Below are positions 1-11,607 of a stretch of 64,000 nt of DNA, in pieces; the stretch's first letter is position 1; every line of letters starts with the position of its first letter. A program made the position numbers and the translations under genes. The notes under the pieces were generated by a model. It did no database searches. It saw only the letters and a program-made list of their open reading frames with translations, and had not been told where the DNA came from. This DNA is from Bombardia bombarda (taxonomy: Eukaryota; Ascomycota; Sordariomycetes; Sordariales; Lasiosphaeriaceae): NCBI GenBank assembly GCA_030512295.1, contig JAULSR010000001.1:8703001-8767000 (forward strand), read 5' to 3'.

Positions 1-123
1 CAAAACACAATGGATTTTTGCCGAGAGACAGGCTGCATTTATGGCACCCCTGACGATATCAAATCCTTGTCCGGTTAGGAGTCGGACAAGTTTTGCGGTT
101 TTCCCCAAAGCCATGTCATATCT

Positions 124-624
124 ATGAGAATCCTCAGCAGACTTCAATTTTTTGACGAGCACAGGTTTTGGCAGCTTACCTACGGCTGCACGTGTACCCT
201 TTGCATCGACGGCTTTCTGAGTCCCAGAATGCGGTTTGCCATCCGTCACCATGCGAAGACCCGGTTCGAGGAGAAAGTCCCTTATCTATCTGCCAATCTG
301 CGGCATAATCTTGTGGTGGATAGATCCATGCGACAAAGGGTCATCACCGTTTGCGACCATGCTGCTGAGTGTCTCAGCCAAATGAAAGCACCCACCGAAA
401 TGAATATTATATATACGTCGCGGGAAGGCGAACTACCGCCAGGCGACGACTATTTTGGAACCGTCACCGCTATGGTCGAGTCGATTATACGTTGCGCGAA
501 GCACAGGGACTCGTTGGTTGGATTGGTAGGTCACCGGTTGGATTTTGGCAAGGAGGTCAGTGATCTTCCGACGTGTCGGAATGATCATGAGTTTGGCTTT
601 GTCAGTTCGATGTGCGGAGTGTGA
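124..624 (+). pseudogene. C-terminal fragment of an ankyrin/GNAT-family fungal protein
   Basis: An open frame of 166 codons resembles the C-terminal third of the full-length gene at 45793-47838. Both contain a Cys-rich block (YGCTCTLCIDGFLSPRMRF here, YGCTCGECIDGFLSPRMRF there) and both end in a matching block (FGFVSSMCG versus YGFVSNMCG). Upstream in the same frame there is a stop at 76-78, so no acetyltransferase or ankyrin part is attached within the window. It may be a truncated duplicate, or a last exon of a gene that begins left of the window. The family function is unknown to me. The start given is only the first ATG of the open stretch. Confidence 0.55.
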
Positions 625-660
625 CCACGGTGGAGGTACTTGTTGGAGACGGACGGGCAC

Positions 661-687
661 GTACATACCTACCTAGTAGGTATGTAC
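661..687. repeat. Perfect 12-bp-arm palindrome
   Basis: Arms GTACATACCTAC and GTAGGTATGTAC are exact reverse complements separated by CTA. It lies 37 bp after the stop of the left-edge fragment. It could be a hairpin or the trace of a mobile-element end. Related TACCTAGGTA-type motifs occur near 63530. Confidence 0.8.
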
Positions 688-2273
688 TGGGCATTTTGCC
701 CTCAGTTGTATTGATGCCCATCCACTTCTAGATAGCACCACGCAACCCCAGTCCATAGCTGAGGTAGTCTCCTTCAATGCGAACCTAACTTCTTCATAAC
801 CATTCCATAACTAAGTTACTAGGTAATGCGCGTGTTTTTATATGCTCACCTACTGGCAGACGGTGACTATCTGATAGTGTTTGCTTGAGCCCGTCCGTCA
901 AAGGCACAAAGGAGACAAAAAGACGTTTCAATGAAAAAGGGTTATGATCAAATATGAGATGCCAGACGTAACTCGATTAGTAGATAATGCACTACCTATA
1001 CCTGTATTCCGTCCCCACTATGGTTGAAGTGACGTAGTATTATTGTTGAGCAAACGCATCGCTGTGCACATTTTGGCTCTGGGTACTGCCTGTTCGCCAA
1101 ACATGCATGTCCAACGATTCACAACTTTAGAAGACACCGTCAAATGAAGTTATGTTTAGGGTAATAAATAATAACTGGTGAACAGCCAAAGGCTCTATAA
1201 TTTTTAATTGCGAAACAATGTTTGCATTCTTCGGCGTCGTGTCTCCACGATACTTGAGTCTCGCCAACCGAAATTGTGACGAAGAAAAAAAATCACCGAC
1301 TTGTACCTATTTCGGCATGGCTGTTAAAAGACGAGTCCCCCCAAGAAATTTACTGTGGGGAATTTAAGGTTCACTAACAGAAACAGGTAAAAGGGTATTT
1401 GTTGCGGTAAAAGACTCAGGAAGGCAGGAGCGAGGGAGTGAGTTCCCATGAGCATCAGCATTTCTATAGTGCTGCATTTTCTTGCGCTAGCAAAGAAGTC
1501 TGTCAATCGTGCGCACGCCGATGTCATGTTTCCATCAGAACCGTAACCCACGGGACATTATCACCACCTTGGTGGCATTGTGTACGTCCAATGAATAATG
1601 CATCCATCGAGCGATGCCGCCAGCAGGATTCGAACCTACGCCAGACCTCCAATCAAACACACTCACACTCACTCACTCTCAGTGTACGTGGGTATTTAGC
1701 GCAATTTTCAGTCTGTGAAGATTCCTCCGATACTTTACTCCCTGGTTGGTCGAGCGACAACTTATCGACCGCCAAAGTTTGACAACCAGTGACCATCAGA
1801 GAAAAACTAGACAATTCAACGTGAACTGTTAAGCATGTTGACATCCAATATTCTACAACCTCGGCCGCAATATTTCCCCGACATCCTCCAATCCCCCACA
1901 ATGACACGGCTCGGACCCCGCATCCGTCGGAGGAGACAACTCCAAGGAGACCTTGGCATGCCGGCAGCTCGGGCAGGCCATGGGGGCACTTTAGGCAAGC
2001 AAACATCTCGAGCTTCTCATTTGCCAGCCCGACCAAAAACCAATCAACCTTGTTCCCAGAGCTGGGCCCGGACGGGTCAGATCTGCACCTTTGCAGCCTC
2101 CAAAATGGAAGGTCACCAAGCCAAGCTCTGAGTATAAATGATGGCTCATATGCCAATCCGTCCCCTCGGGACCTCGTTACACGAATGAGTCTTCCTTCAA
2201 TAGTCTTTGACCGCGAGACAACTTGCACATACCAGAGGAACGAAACGGCTTCTGAAAACAATAGACCGTGACA
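688..2273. other. Intergenic region, mostly featureless
   Basis: I see no supportable protein gene here. The open frames are short, overlap each other on both strands and carry no recognisable motif. The stretch holds the tRNA remnant at 1615-1655 and a CACT-rich microsatellite just beyond it (about 1656-1681). Its right end must contain the promoter of the MFS gene that starts at 2274. Confidence 0.5.
1615..1655 (-). pseudogene. 3' half of a class-II (Ser/Leu-type) tRNA
   Basis: On the minus strand the segment ends in a T-arm with a 5-bp stem and the loop TTCGAAT, followed by the 3' acceptor strand TGGCGGC and discriminator A. Upstream is a stretch resembling a long variable arm. The partner acceptor strand GCCGCCA is not found at the expected distance; a CACT-rich repeat occupies that place. 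This suggests a truncated tRNA gene rather than a functional one. The Ser identity is an inference from the variable arm. Confidence 0.45.
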
Positions 2274-4030
2274 ATGGCGATCATCGGGGCCAAAGAAGAG
2301 CACGTCGACCCGCGGCTGACGCGCATCGCCCAAGCTGATACGCTAAAGTGGTATAAGAAACCGCATCTTCGGAACCTATACCTGATTCTTATTCCTACGG
2401 CGCTCGGAGTGGAATGGACATCTGGGTTTGATTCGTCCATGATGAACAGCTTGCAGGCTGTCAAGGCGTGGACTGATTGTTTGTTGATATCCTCCCCCTT
2501 TTCATTGTCTCACGGCACCTAATGACCTACCCTGGGTACCCATGCTGATCAGTGTTGATGCCAACGAACAGACTTTGACAACCCCACCGCTGGCCGTCTC
2601 GGTCTCCTCAACGCCATGTACTCCCTCGGCGCGCTCATGGCCATCCCCTTCATACCAACCATCAGCCAGTACCTCGGCCGACGACGAACGATCCTCTTCG
2701 CGTCATGCATCATGTGTCTCGGTGCAGGCCTGCAAGCAGGGGCCATCAACACAGACATGTTCCTGGCCTCACGATGGGTATTGGGATTCGGCATCCCCTT
2801 CGCCATCGTCAACGCGTCGGCTCTGATCGGCGAGCTATCATACGCCAAAGAGCGAGCCGTCATGACGTCTCTGTTCAATGCCTCGTGGTTCGTTGGCGCC
2901 ATCATTGCTGCCGGTACCACCTACGGCACCTTCCAGATGACCAGCACCTGGGCTTGGCGGCTGCCGAGTCTGCTCCAGCTCGTGCCCAGCTTCTTCCAGC
3001 TCACATTCATGCACTGGTGTCCTGAGTCCCCGCGCTGGCTGATTTCCAAGGACCGCAGCGACGAGGCGTTTGCCATCCTGGAGCGATACCACAGCGAGGG
3101 TGCTGATGGAGGAGAGTTTGTGCGGCTTGAGTTTGCGCAGATCCAGAGCACCATCGCGCAGGAGAAGGAGCTTGACAGCTCTTTTGTGTGGGCTGACGTG
3201 GTCCGGGACCCGCCCATGCGTCGGCGGTTCTTGCTTGCTGCCATTGTCGGCTTCTTTACACAGTGGAGTGGTAACGGGCTGTTGAGCTACTATATGAAGA
3301 AAATCCTCTCGCTGGTGGGAATCACGGATAACAGGACGGTGCAGCAGATCATTCTCAGCAATACGTGTTGGGGCTTCATCAATGCCGTGCCCATCGCACT
3401 TATTGCGCCGCGCTATCCAAGACGGAAGATGTTCTTGACCTGCACGATAGGGACGGCGGTTGTGTATATCGTGTGGACTGTGGCGAGCGCTCGCTCGGCG
3501 ATAGAGAACTCATCGCGCGCTGCAATTCCGGTGCTGGTGTTTATCTTTGTCTACTCCCCGTAAGTCTCACCATATCGTTCTCTTGAGCACTGCAAGCCAT
3601 TGCTAACGAAGCCGTTCAAAGATTCTACAACATCGGCTGGAACGCCCTAGCCTACACGTACATGATCGAGATCTTTCCCTTCCAGCAACGGTCCAAGGGC
3701 ATCGCGGTCGAGCAGCTGACGGTGCGATTCGCCGTCTTCTTCAATACGTATGTCAATCCAGTGGCACTTGACGGTATCGGCTGGAAGTATTACCTCGTCT
3801 ACTGTGTGTGGATCCTCGTCGAAATCGCCACCGTCTATGCGATATTCCCCGAGACGCACAACCGCACGCTCGAGGAGCTCAGTTTCATGTTTGAGGGCAG
3901 GGAGGTGCAGGATAAGGTTCAGAAGAACGTGGATAAGGTGTTGCATATTGAGATGGGGGATGTTGGCGGTGATGGGGTGAATGTCACGGAGAGCAAGGTC
4001 CATCGAACTGCGGCGGAGCAAAAGGTGTAG
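2274..4030 (+). CDS. MFS sugar/hexose-type transporter
   Basis: This is a plasma-membrane major facilitator of the sugar transporter family (fungal hexose/lactose-permease type). Three exons join cleanly: introns at about 2479-2571 (GTTTGT..CAG) and 3560-3621 (GTAAGT..AAG) both restore frame. Visible family signatures are FDSSMMNSLQA after TM1, GRLGLLNAMYSLGAL, the GRRRTIL loop, PESPRWLISKDR and the C-terminal PETHNRTLEELSFMFEG. The length of about 525 residues is normal. The start at 2274 follows a short leader and gives the usual cytosolic N-terminus. It sits at the left end of the metabolite cluster and converges on the flavin oxidase. It could belong to the cluster or be a flanking nutrient transporter. 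No lesion is seen, unlike the other MFS gene at 16 kb. Confidence 0.9.
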
Positions 4031-4359
4031 AGGTGTTTTAAGCGTGAATAACATACGTGGGTGTAATGGAAGCTGTTAAATTCGCGCTATTTGAACATCG
4101 TGTCAAAAGGTCATAGACCGAGAATAGTAAAACCGAATCTAAAAATACCAGCTGCAACCTAGTATAGTAAGGTACAAATGTATGTGATATCTGTCAACTG
4201 TGAAGTCCGCATCCACACCAAAGAACCCAGTGGTTCCGTCCGTTAGCGGTAATAGACCCCTAATCCAGTATAATTAAAAGAATGGTCGAGGCAAAGACAA
4301 AAAGAAGAAAAGAACTACAGAAAAAAGCAGGCCAAACCCGACAATCACCCCAACACACC
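4031..4359. other. Convergent 3' spacer
   Basis: This 329-bp AT-rich spacer lies between the stop of the sugar transporter and the stop of the flavin oxidase on the opposite strand. It presumably carries both polyadenylation regions. I see no other gene. Confidence 0.6.
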
Positions 4360-5402
4360 TCAATACACATGCTTGCCTGTCACCGCAAAAGGATTATAGT
4401 GGTTGAAAAACTCATGCGGATCATACTTGGCCTTCAGCCCCCTCAGCCTCTCTAACCGCCACGGCTCATAGCCATACATGGTCCCCAGCGGCTCATCCCC
4501 ATGCGCATAGTTGACATAGACATACTGCTTATCATACCCCGACCTGGCCGTGATCTGATCCCGCCATCCTTTAGCCCACACATCCACCACGCCCGCAACG
4601 CTGTTATCCGTAAATGTGCCCTGCACAAGCACTAGGATGTTCACGTGCTTGCGGTTCGGATACGCCGTCTGCGCGGGGTTCTGCGCGGAAACCGCCTGCT
4701 GCGCAAATACCTCCCAGAGCACGGTGGTGGCCGCGGCAAGGGGGTTGGCGGCGACGAAGTCGGAGTAGGAGTTGTAGATCTGGCGGATCTGGGGGATGTC
4801 GATCTGCTTGGTGTTGATGGTGTAGACTAGACGTTTACTTTTTGGTTGTCGGCTGGGTCGGCGGCGGGCTCCGAGGAGCAGGCGACGGATGGCAACGGTC
4901 TCGTCGGTGTTATTGAGGGTCACATAGACAAAATTCTTCAAGCTGATCAAAACCCCGTTTCGCACAGTGTCAAGTGTTATGGTGCTGCCGTGGCCACCAG
5001 ATGAGGTCAGGTATGTGATGTTATGCCGTGACATGTATTGGAGCTGGGTATAACAATGTCAGCTAAGGTACTTCCAGGGTATGCTTAGATGAACTTGTGA
5101 TAAGTACATACACCAGCTGGAAGATCCCTCTCTGTCGCCGGGTAAAAAACGACGATAAATTCTGGAGCATGCCAGTCGGACCACCGGTGGGTAGCGTTCA
5201 CGAAGTCGGGACTGCTGGGGTAGATTATGCTGGCATTGGCGGACGCGGTGAAGTTGAGGGTGGTAACTGGAGCCCTCGACTCCAATAACTGGATAAGGCC
5301 TTCACCCGTGCTTGTCTCAAACTGCCAGGTGGGTGCCGCAAAGACAACAGTAGCCGTCCAGGCGATGGCTGCCGAGACCTTCAAAAAGGCGGATGATATC
5401 AT
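4360..5402 (-). pseudogene. BBE/6-hydroxynicotine-oxidase-type FAD oxidase, internally deleted
   Basis: Intact members are secreted flavin-linked oxidases of about 480-560 residues, often tailoring enzymes in fungal polyketide clusters. Exon 1 (5402-5112) starts with a signal peptide (MISSAFLKVSAAIAW) and exon 2 starts at 5043, with a GTATGT..CAG intron between. The first half of the FAD-binding domain is present (SGGHGSTITLDTVRNGV), as is the berberine-bridge C-terminus (NYAHGDEPL, YDPHEFFNHYNPF). Between about 4887 and 4828 the expected second half of the FAD domain, with its glycine-rich loop, is missing. It is replaced by some 20 basic, unrelated residues that look frame-shifted. The product would be only about 324 residues and almost certainly inactive. 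I infer a deletion of roughly 150 codons. Confidence 0.75.
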
Positions 5403-7278
5403 GGTAGTATAGACTGTGAAAGTGATTGCTAGATATCTGTGTTTAAGAAATGAAAGTGTAGGTTGGATACCAAGTAGTTGAGCCCACGATCCTCCAGAAC
5501 TCGTCCCATCGTTTCCTTTATATCTCTTGAGCCAGTCAGCTGCCAAGGGGCTGTCCGTCCCTCGATGAGGACTCAGCCCCTTGGTTCTAGAGGCTGCCCT
5601 ACCTGCCCGCCTGAGGTAGGCAGGTGGCTCCATGTGGTCGTTGTAGCAAGCATCTAGCAGAGGCCGGGCTTACCGACTCTGTTTTGTCAATACTGGTGAC
5701 TTTTTGGAATTCCCGAGTACATTTGTCCAAGAAGAGGCCCCAAGGGCGAGTTAGCTCTGAAGGATCAGCTTATGAGTTGGAGTGGCACTGGCGTAGCTTG
5801 CGGCGTAGCCAAGGATTCGGGAGCCTGCGCCGGCTCGCCTCGTCATGCATGCTACTGATGGAAGGACTGGAGGATGTTTTGGACTGTCTTGTCATGAGAT
5901 AGCTGGCAATAAAACAAAGATACAGATGAATAGAGAATCTTGATTGTGAATTATTATTGATCAGCTGAAAGTTGCCCCCATGTTTCCTTTAAATTGGCGA
6001 CACCACATAGGGCTGGACATTGGGTAGGTAGTACAAACCGGCCCCCATCTCCCAGGTGGATTAAACCAATGCAATGGTGATAGGATTGCATGGTCGTCTT
6101 GTTCGCTGGGCTTAATCCCAGGCCCCAGGCGACAGTAGATATACCATAAGGTAGACACGCTTGCGCGGCCAGTTACCCGACGACCTCTCGGCTCGTAGCG
6201 TATTCGGGCCATCGCTCTGTGTAATAATAAGCCAGGTCTCTTCCGGTCCCAAGATATGCACGAACCTTTCTTCTGGCAGGGCGCACGGCAGACGAAGGAT
6301 ATGGACGCACATGGCACTCACAGCACCCAGGCCCAACACGGTCAAGATTTCCTCCCGGCAACATGGAAAGCCACTCGAGAGCTTTCTAGCCAATGCATGA
6401 ACCTGTTAGCGTCTTACTGAAACAATGTTCAGAGACATTCTCTTGCCTTTGTCTCAAACAAAACACAAAAATAGCCCGCGCTGAGATGTCAACACGTAGG
6501 CTAAAGCATGAAGACGATAGGATCCATGGACGTGGCTACGTCCTGGTCTGGTGGTTTGGACACCTCTAGTGCATAAAATAAACACTTACCTAAGTATTCT
6601 AAGCTGCCCTTTTCGTTTTGTGTATTTTTGAGGGCTAATGGCGTGATTGCTGATCCACATGGTTTCCTTCTCTTCGCGCTGCGCCTTCCTGTTCTACACC
6701 GGCCGTGCCAGAACGAAAGCTTCCATGTGCCGACCTGGCGAGATAAGATAGGTACAAGCTCAGGTATCCGTACATCACTGAGCAATAAGGTTAGCAACAA
6801 CCCCACTATTCTACTCCCAAAGGATTGGTGCTACAACCGTCTTATTAAGCGTTCTGGCACTTCTGACATGGCTCGCACCTTCCGCCGTCTGCTGCGGTAG
6901 CCAACAAGTATCATTAACGGCTCGTTGTTAGTGGAGCTTATTTTCTTCACCTTAAATTTCTGGGGGGCGACTCGTCTCATAACAGATCTATCTGTACTGG
7001 TACATTAAGCTCGCAGTGGAGTTAGGTATTGCCGGACCTATTGCTTCGTGCTGTACTGGGTACTTTAGTTTTAGGGCTTTTCTTTCCTTGCACATCAAAA
7101 ACCCCTTTGAATTTAATCGTAGAAACCATTGATACTCAATTCTCATCACAAGCATAATATCGACAAATTCACTCAACCTATCCCGGCTGTCTCCAACGCT
7201 CCTGCTCACACGGAAAAATGCGATTCCGCCTAGAACCAGGTGTGCGTGTATTCCATCCGCAACACCTTCCCTCTAACC
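5403..7278. other. Intergenic region without a recognisable gene
   Basis: About 1.9 kb between the flavin oxidase start and the SDR stop. Overlapping open frames on both strands at 5960-6400 and 6500-6900 lack motifs and have no consistent splice pattern. I cannot support a gene. A relic degraded beyond recognition is possible. Confidence 0.4.
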
Positions 7279-8387
7279 TCAGAGCCACTGCTTGTTCTTA
7301 AAGTGCGACAGAAAGCGACCACCATCTCCTTGTTCGATGCTAGAATTCTCAATAACCCACATGACGGCCTTGACAGCCGATGCCGGATCATCCAGACCTT
7401 TGAAGTCCGGTGAGTACCTGCTGAACTTTTCGAACAGTATCTGAAGCTTTGCTTTGTCTTCGGCGGTGGCTGTATAAAGAAGATAATGGTCAGCCATCCT
7501 TAGGTCTTCACCAGACATGGTGAAAGGGAGAAAAACATACGTTCATTGAAATGTCCCGAGTCTACCAATCCGGGACAAATGCTTAGAAAAAGCACACCAT
7601 CCTTCCGGTACTGCGCATGGAACTTGGATGTCACCATGTTCATGGCTGCCTTACTGATACCGTACAGAGCATTACCCTCAAGCTCGTAGTCGTTGGTCCA
7701 GTCAATATCAGCCACGCCCGTCGAGATAACCACCACCTTCTTAGCCTTGCCCTTGAGGATCTGCGGCATAAAGAGGTTATATAGGTGAATGTTAGCTAGG
7801 ACGTTAGTGTCCAGCAGCTTGTGGAGTTCATCCGTTAGCTCCTGGGGTGTTTGGCCTCTGGTTACACGTAATTATACGTCAGCTATTTCACTAAATGCCG
7901 CAAATACGAAGGTCAGGATCATGGATACAACTCACAAGTCTCCAATTCCAGGGAATGCATCGAATGACGTGATGTAGGCTGCATTGGCAACGAGGTAGTC
8001 AAGCTTTCCACCCGTTACGACTTCAGTCTCAGCAGCAACTCTCTATGGGGGAGTCGAAATTGGTCAGCATATGATGGTAATTCTATTCGCTTTGTTGCTC
8101 ACCTTCAAGTCGCCATACCGATTCAGATCTGCCTCCAATATGGTGATATTGGAGCGCCCGCCAAGCTCACTGACGACTCTTTGGTCTGTCGCCGGCTTGT
8201 TGCGGACAATGCCAATGACGGTGTTTCTCGGATCATCTGAGAGATGGTTGAGGAACGCCCACTAGAACAGACGTTGTCAGTTGAGATTTTGAGTACCCTG
8301 ATGTAGCAGGATGCAAAATGTGCCATTTTCACCCTCTCCACTTACACCAATCCCTCTAGACACCCCAGTCACCACGTACGAGGACAT
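7279..8387 (-). CDS. Short-chain dehydrogenase/reductase
   Basis: This is an NAD(P)-dependent SDR of about 271 residues encoded by five exons (8387-8346, 8261-8103, 8042-7936, 7857-7541, 7469-7279). All introns are GT..AG and keep frame. The nucleotide-binding motif TGVSRGIG spans the first exon end, NAAY takes the place of the usual NNAG, and the catalytic Ser (VISTG) and YGISK (YxxxK) are present. The family reduces ketones or oxidises alcohols; in an aromatic polyketide cluster a ketoreductase or deoxygenation-assisting role is plausible. The substrate is unknown. It lies between the broken flavin oxidase and the broken methyltransferase, yet shows no disruption, which is notable in this setting. 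Confidence 0.88.
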
Positions 8388-9692
8388 TCCTTGCGATAAG
8401 GAATCAAGTCCACACGTTAAACGGAAGCAAGTAGCGTGTGATAGTTGAACAAAGCACAAATGTCAAAAATTTGTCGACGTTATCAGTTGCGTTTGTTTCG
8501 CAAAGACTAGGCATTGCTCCTCGAACTCATGGCAAGCCTGGGGTTATAGCAGCATTTTTCACGTCTAACAAGCTAGTTTGTAAATTGACTCATTAGGCAT
8601 CCCCTTATCCAAGATTGCATTTGCTTGGCAGCGATGACCAGGTTTAGACCCGGTCTACATAGCGCAGCATGTATATCAGTACATATCATCCTCTTCATTC
8701 GGGGTGCGACGAGTCCCGGGGAAAGTGTCTTGGCATCTGTTAGTCGCTAAAGACTTGACAGCCAATCATAGCAATGCTGATAGCACGTTGCGGAACAGAG
8801 TACTTATTCGGGATTCTTGTAGCACACACCATGTACTACCTAAGACTAAATGACCCTCAATACCGAACTTACGAAGCAAAGGGGTAAGCTATACGACGAA
8901 GCTCATTCTTCGACACGATGGGGGGGTGAATTATCTGGACATCATGAGCGGGTGGTGCGGACATTTTCGGCAATGTACAATTCTGAGCGTGAGTGCGTAA
9001 TCCTCCAGCTAATAGAGTTTATTATATTCTATATGCCCGAAGTCGCTTTTGGTTGGTTAACAGGCCCGAGACACTGTCACCTCGTTATCCCCGGCGATCT
9101 GGCAGCTCCACTTAAGGTACATGTATACCCGAGACGGGAACTCCTGTGCGACTTCCACTTAAAGCTGGGCGGATATGTGATCGGACATCGGATCGTGATG
9201 AGAGGGTCAGGCACCTGCTCCACCCAATACGCCTCACAGCTGCCGCCAACGACGCACCCGGTTTATCTTCTCTTCGCATCAATCCCATCCCCAAACAGCT
9301 AATGCCGTTAAGACACAACTGTCCTTCCTCCCAATCTCGCCAAATAGGAAATTCCCTCGGTACGCGCCATGGACGTACCCTGAGAGATTGACTACGACTG
9401 TAGGTCGCATCCGCTTTTAGCATAACTTCTTACAACCAGCACCAGCGAGTTGAACCATCTGTCCAGCTTGGTAGATTTGTAAATCCCCGCCGAGGAGGAT
9501 TTCGTCTCAGTCCTAACATAGCCTCAACTCGACGTAGAGATTCCGAGATGAGACTGTAGTGTTCATTAATGTATATACAGAGTTTTAATTTCCCATAGCC
9601 ATATCCTATCTTAATCCAAACAGGGAATTTGTTGATGTTCGAATACCCTCCATTCAACCCTCATTCTCATTTTCCTTCACCCTTCAGCCGCT
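8388..9692. other. Divergent intergenic region
   Basis: About 1.3 kb between the SDR start and the methyltransferase start, so it must hold both promoters. The open frames at 8850-9423 overlap on opposite strands and look like chance. I see no repeat or RNA gene. Confidence 0.45.
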
Positions 9693-10872
9693 ATGACCAA
9701 CCCACGTTCCAGGGATGACATCCTCGAGCTCGCAACACGAGCAAAGCAGGCCGTCCACACCCCCAGCAGCTTCATGACAGAGCTGCTCATACAACAGCAA
9801 CAATACACCTGTCTCCACTGGCTCTGCCACTTCAACATCCTCACACGTATCCCCATCCCCCCCTCCTCAATCTCCTACCATGACCTCGCCAAAACCACCA
9901 ATGTCCCAGAGAGCTCCCTCCGCGCAGTCACCCGCATGGTCATGACCACAGGCTTTCTCCACGAACCCACCCCAGACCACGTATCCCACAGCGCCCTCTC
10001 CGCCCCCTTCATACAGGACCCCCACCTCATGACCTGGATGCTGCACATGGTCAACCACACCGTCCCCTTCATGAACGGCTTCATCCGCGCCACCGAGAAA
10101 TTCGGCCCCTCCCAGAAAGCAGCAGAGACAGCCTTCAACGTCGCCTTCAACACCGACCTCGCCTACTTCCCCTACCTCAAATCCAAACCCGAGCTCGAAC
10201 GAGAGTTCGATGCCTACATGCAGAGCCAGTCCAAGGCTCACGGCGGCGCAAAGGTCGAGCACCTCCTCGACGGCTTCGACTGGGCCTCTCTCCGCGACCG
10301 CGCTCTCGTCGTCGACGTCGGCGGCGGCAGCGGGCAACATCACGCTCGCCGTCGCGCGGGCGCATGCCAACCTGAACTTCATCGTCCAGGACCAGGCGAC
10401 CCCCATAGCCAACGCGCGGAAACAAAAGAGCACCAGCCCAGATGATATTTGGCGGCGCACCGAGCTGCAGGAACACGACTTCTTCGGGCCGCAAAACATT
10501 AAAGGTGCGGATGTCTACCTGCTGCGCATGATCATCCACGACTGGCCGGACGACAAGGCGGTCGTGATCCTGCAGCGCCTCGCGCAGGCCATGGGCCCGC
10601 AGAGCAGGATCTTGATCATGGACATGGTGATCCCGGCGCCGGGGGCGGGGCCGGTGCTGGCGGAGGCGGCGCTGCGGGAGAAGGACCTTTGCATGCGGCA
10701 GGTGTTTAATGCCAAGGAGAGGGAGACGGGCGATTGGTATGCGCTGGTGGGCAAGGTTTCTAGCAAGCCGGGGTTGAGGATAAAGGGAATTATTAGGAGG
10801 CCGGATGGGTGTCAGCATTCGGTTATTGAGGTGGTGTTGGATGGGAATGGGGTTAATGGTGTTGCTCGTTAG
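9693..10872 (+). pseudogene. COMT-type O-methyltransferase with a one-base frameshift
   Basis: Fungal SAM-dependent O-methyltransferases of this type methylate phenolic polyketides. The N-terminal dimerisation/winged-helix half reads cleanly from MTNPRSRDD to the SAM-binding motif I (VVDVGGGSG). Immediately after it, near 10335, the frame shifts by one base. The continuation NITLAVARAHANLNF, the catalytic-His region (RMIIHDWPDD) and the C-terminus continue in the next frame to the stop at 10872. No GT..AG intron can bridge the shift because both sides of motif I abut directly. If joined the protein would be about 392 residues, normal for the family. As it stands, translation ends in a 250-residue product lacking the catalytic half. 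Confidence 0.8.
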
Positions 10873-11087
10873 ATTCGAGATAGCATGTTGATGCGGAGGT
10901 AGAAGTCGATGCCTGTTTCTTCTCGCCATGCAATTAAATGATATACTTCTTTGTTCATTGGCCTAATACTAACGAGGTAGAATACTGCTAAATTCATGCC
11001 ATATAATGAAAAGCTAACGCTTTTGATAGGCTAGTAGATCTAGAATCCAAGTCTGGATTCCTCATATGCAGTTATACAACCGCCTCC

Positions 11088-11607
11088 TCAGTAATACACA
11101 ATCTCCTCACTGTTTGCCCCCTCCTCCTGCCACTTCTTGAGCGCGTTCTTGACATTATCAGCTGCCTTGGCCGCGTAGGCCGGGCCAGGGTTTGCTGGCG
11201 GCTTGTAGCCCGGGTCTCCCGCGATCCAGGCGATGGGGCCGGCAGCGCCCTTGCCGCGGCACAGACGGTTCAACTCGATTACATCCTCAGGAGTAAATGC
11301 GCGTCCAAAGATGACGGCCCGCGGCGGTTTGGTGTAGTCGTGGGTGCCAACCTCGTTCCCGCTGGGTCTCAGGGGCCCGCGTCCAGCGAGAAGCTCGGGG
11401 ATGTTGTCTTTGGCGTCTTGGAGGGAATTGATAAAGTGGACGACTGCAGCCAGGTAGTCAGTCAGTTTTGCTGCGTTCAAGTCCATACTGTCGGTTGGTG
11501 AAGTGCTAACCTTCCATTTCGGGCTTGATCGCTGGGGCGACCTTTGAGCCGATCTCGACGGCCTTGCCGCACAAGATGACGGGGACGGAGGTGGTATTGC
11601 TCGCCAT
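11088..11607 (-). CDS. Small conserved-looking protein, unknown function
   Basis: Two exons (11607-11511 and 11443-11088) join through an intron of about 67 nt (GTTAGC..CAG with a CTGAC branch-like site) to give 150 residues. The N-terminus (MASNTTSVPVILCG) has a Rossmann-like beta-strand look. The middle is rich in Pro/Gly and includes PPRAVIFGRAF, and the tail is lysine- and glutamate-rich. I recognise no catalytic motif and do not assign a function. A short beta-strand/CG start followed by VVHFINS suggests a small alpha/beta fold. It lies in the cluster between the methyltransferase and the reductase and has no visible lesion. Confidence 0.7.

Noticed and set aside
1653..2333. 226-codon minus-strand frame overlapping the transporter start
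   Set aside because: No motif, and it overlaps the well-supported sugar transporter.
9867..10929. Long minus-strand open frames opposite the methyltransferase
   Set aside because: Arg/Pro- and Gly/Val-rich shadows of a GC-rich coding strand, without motifs.
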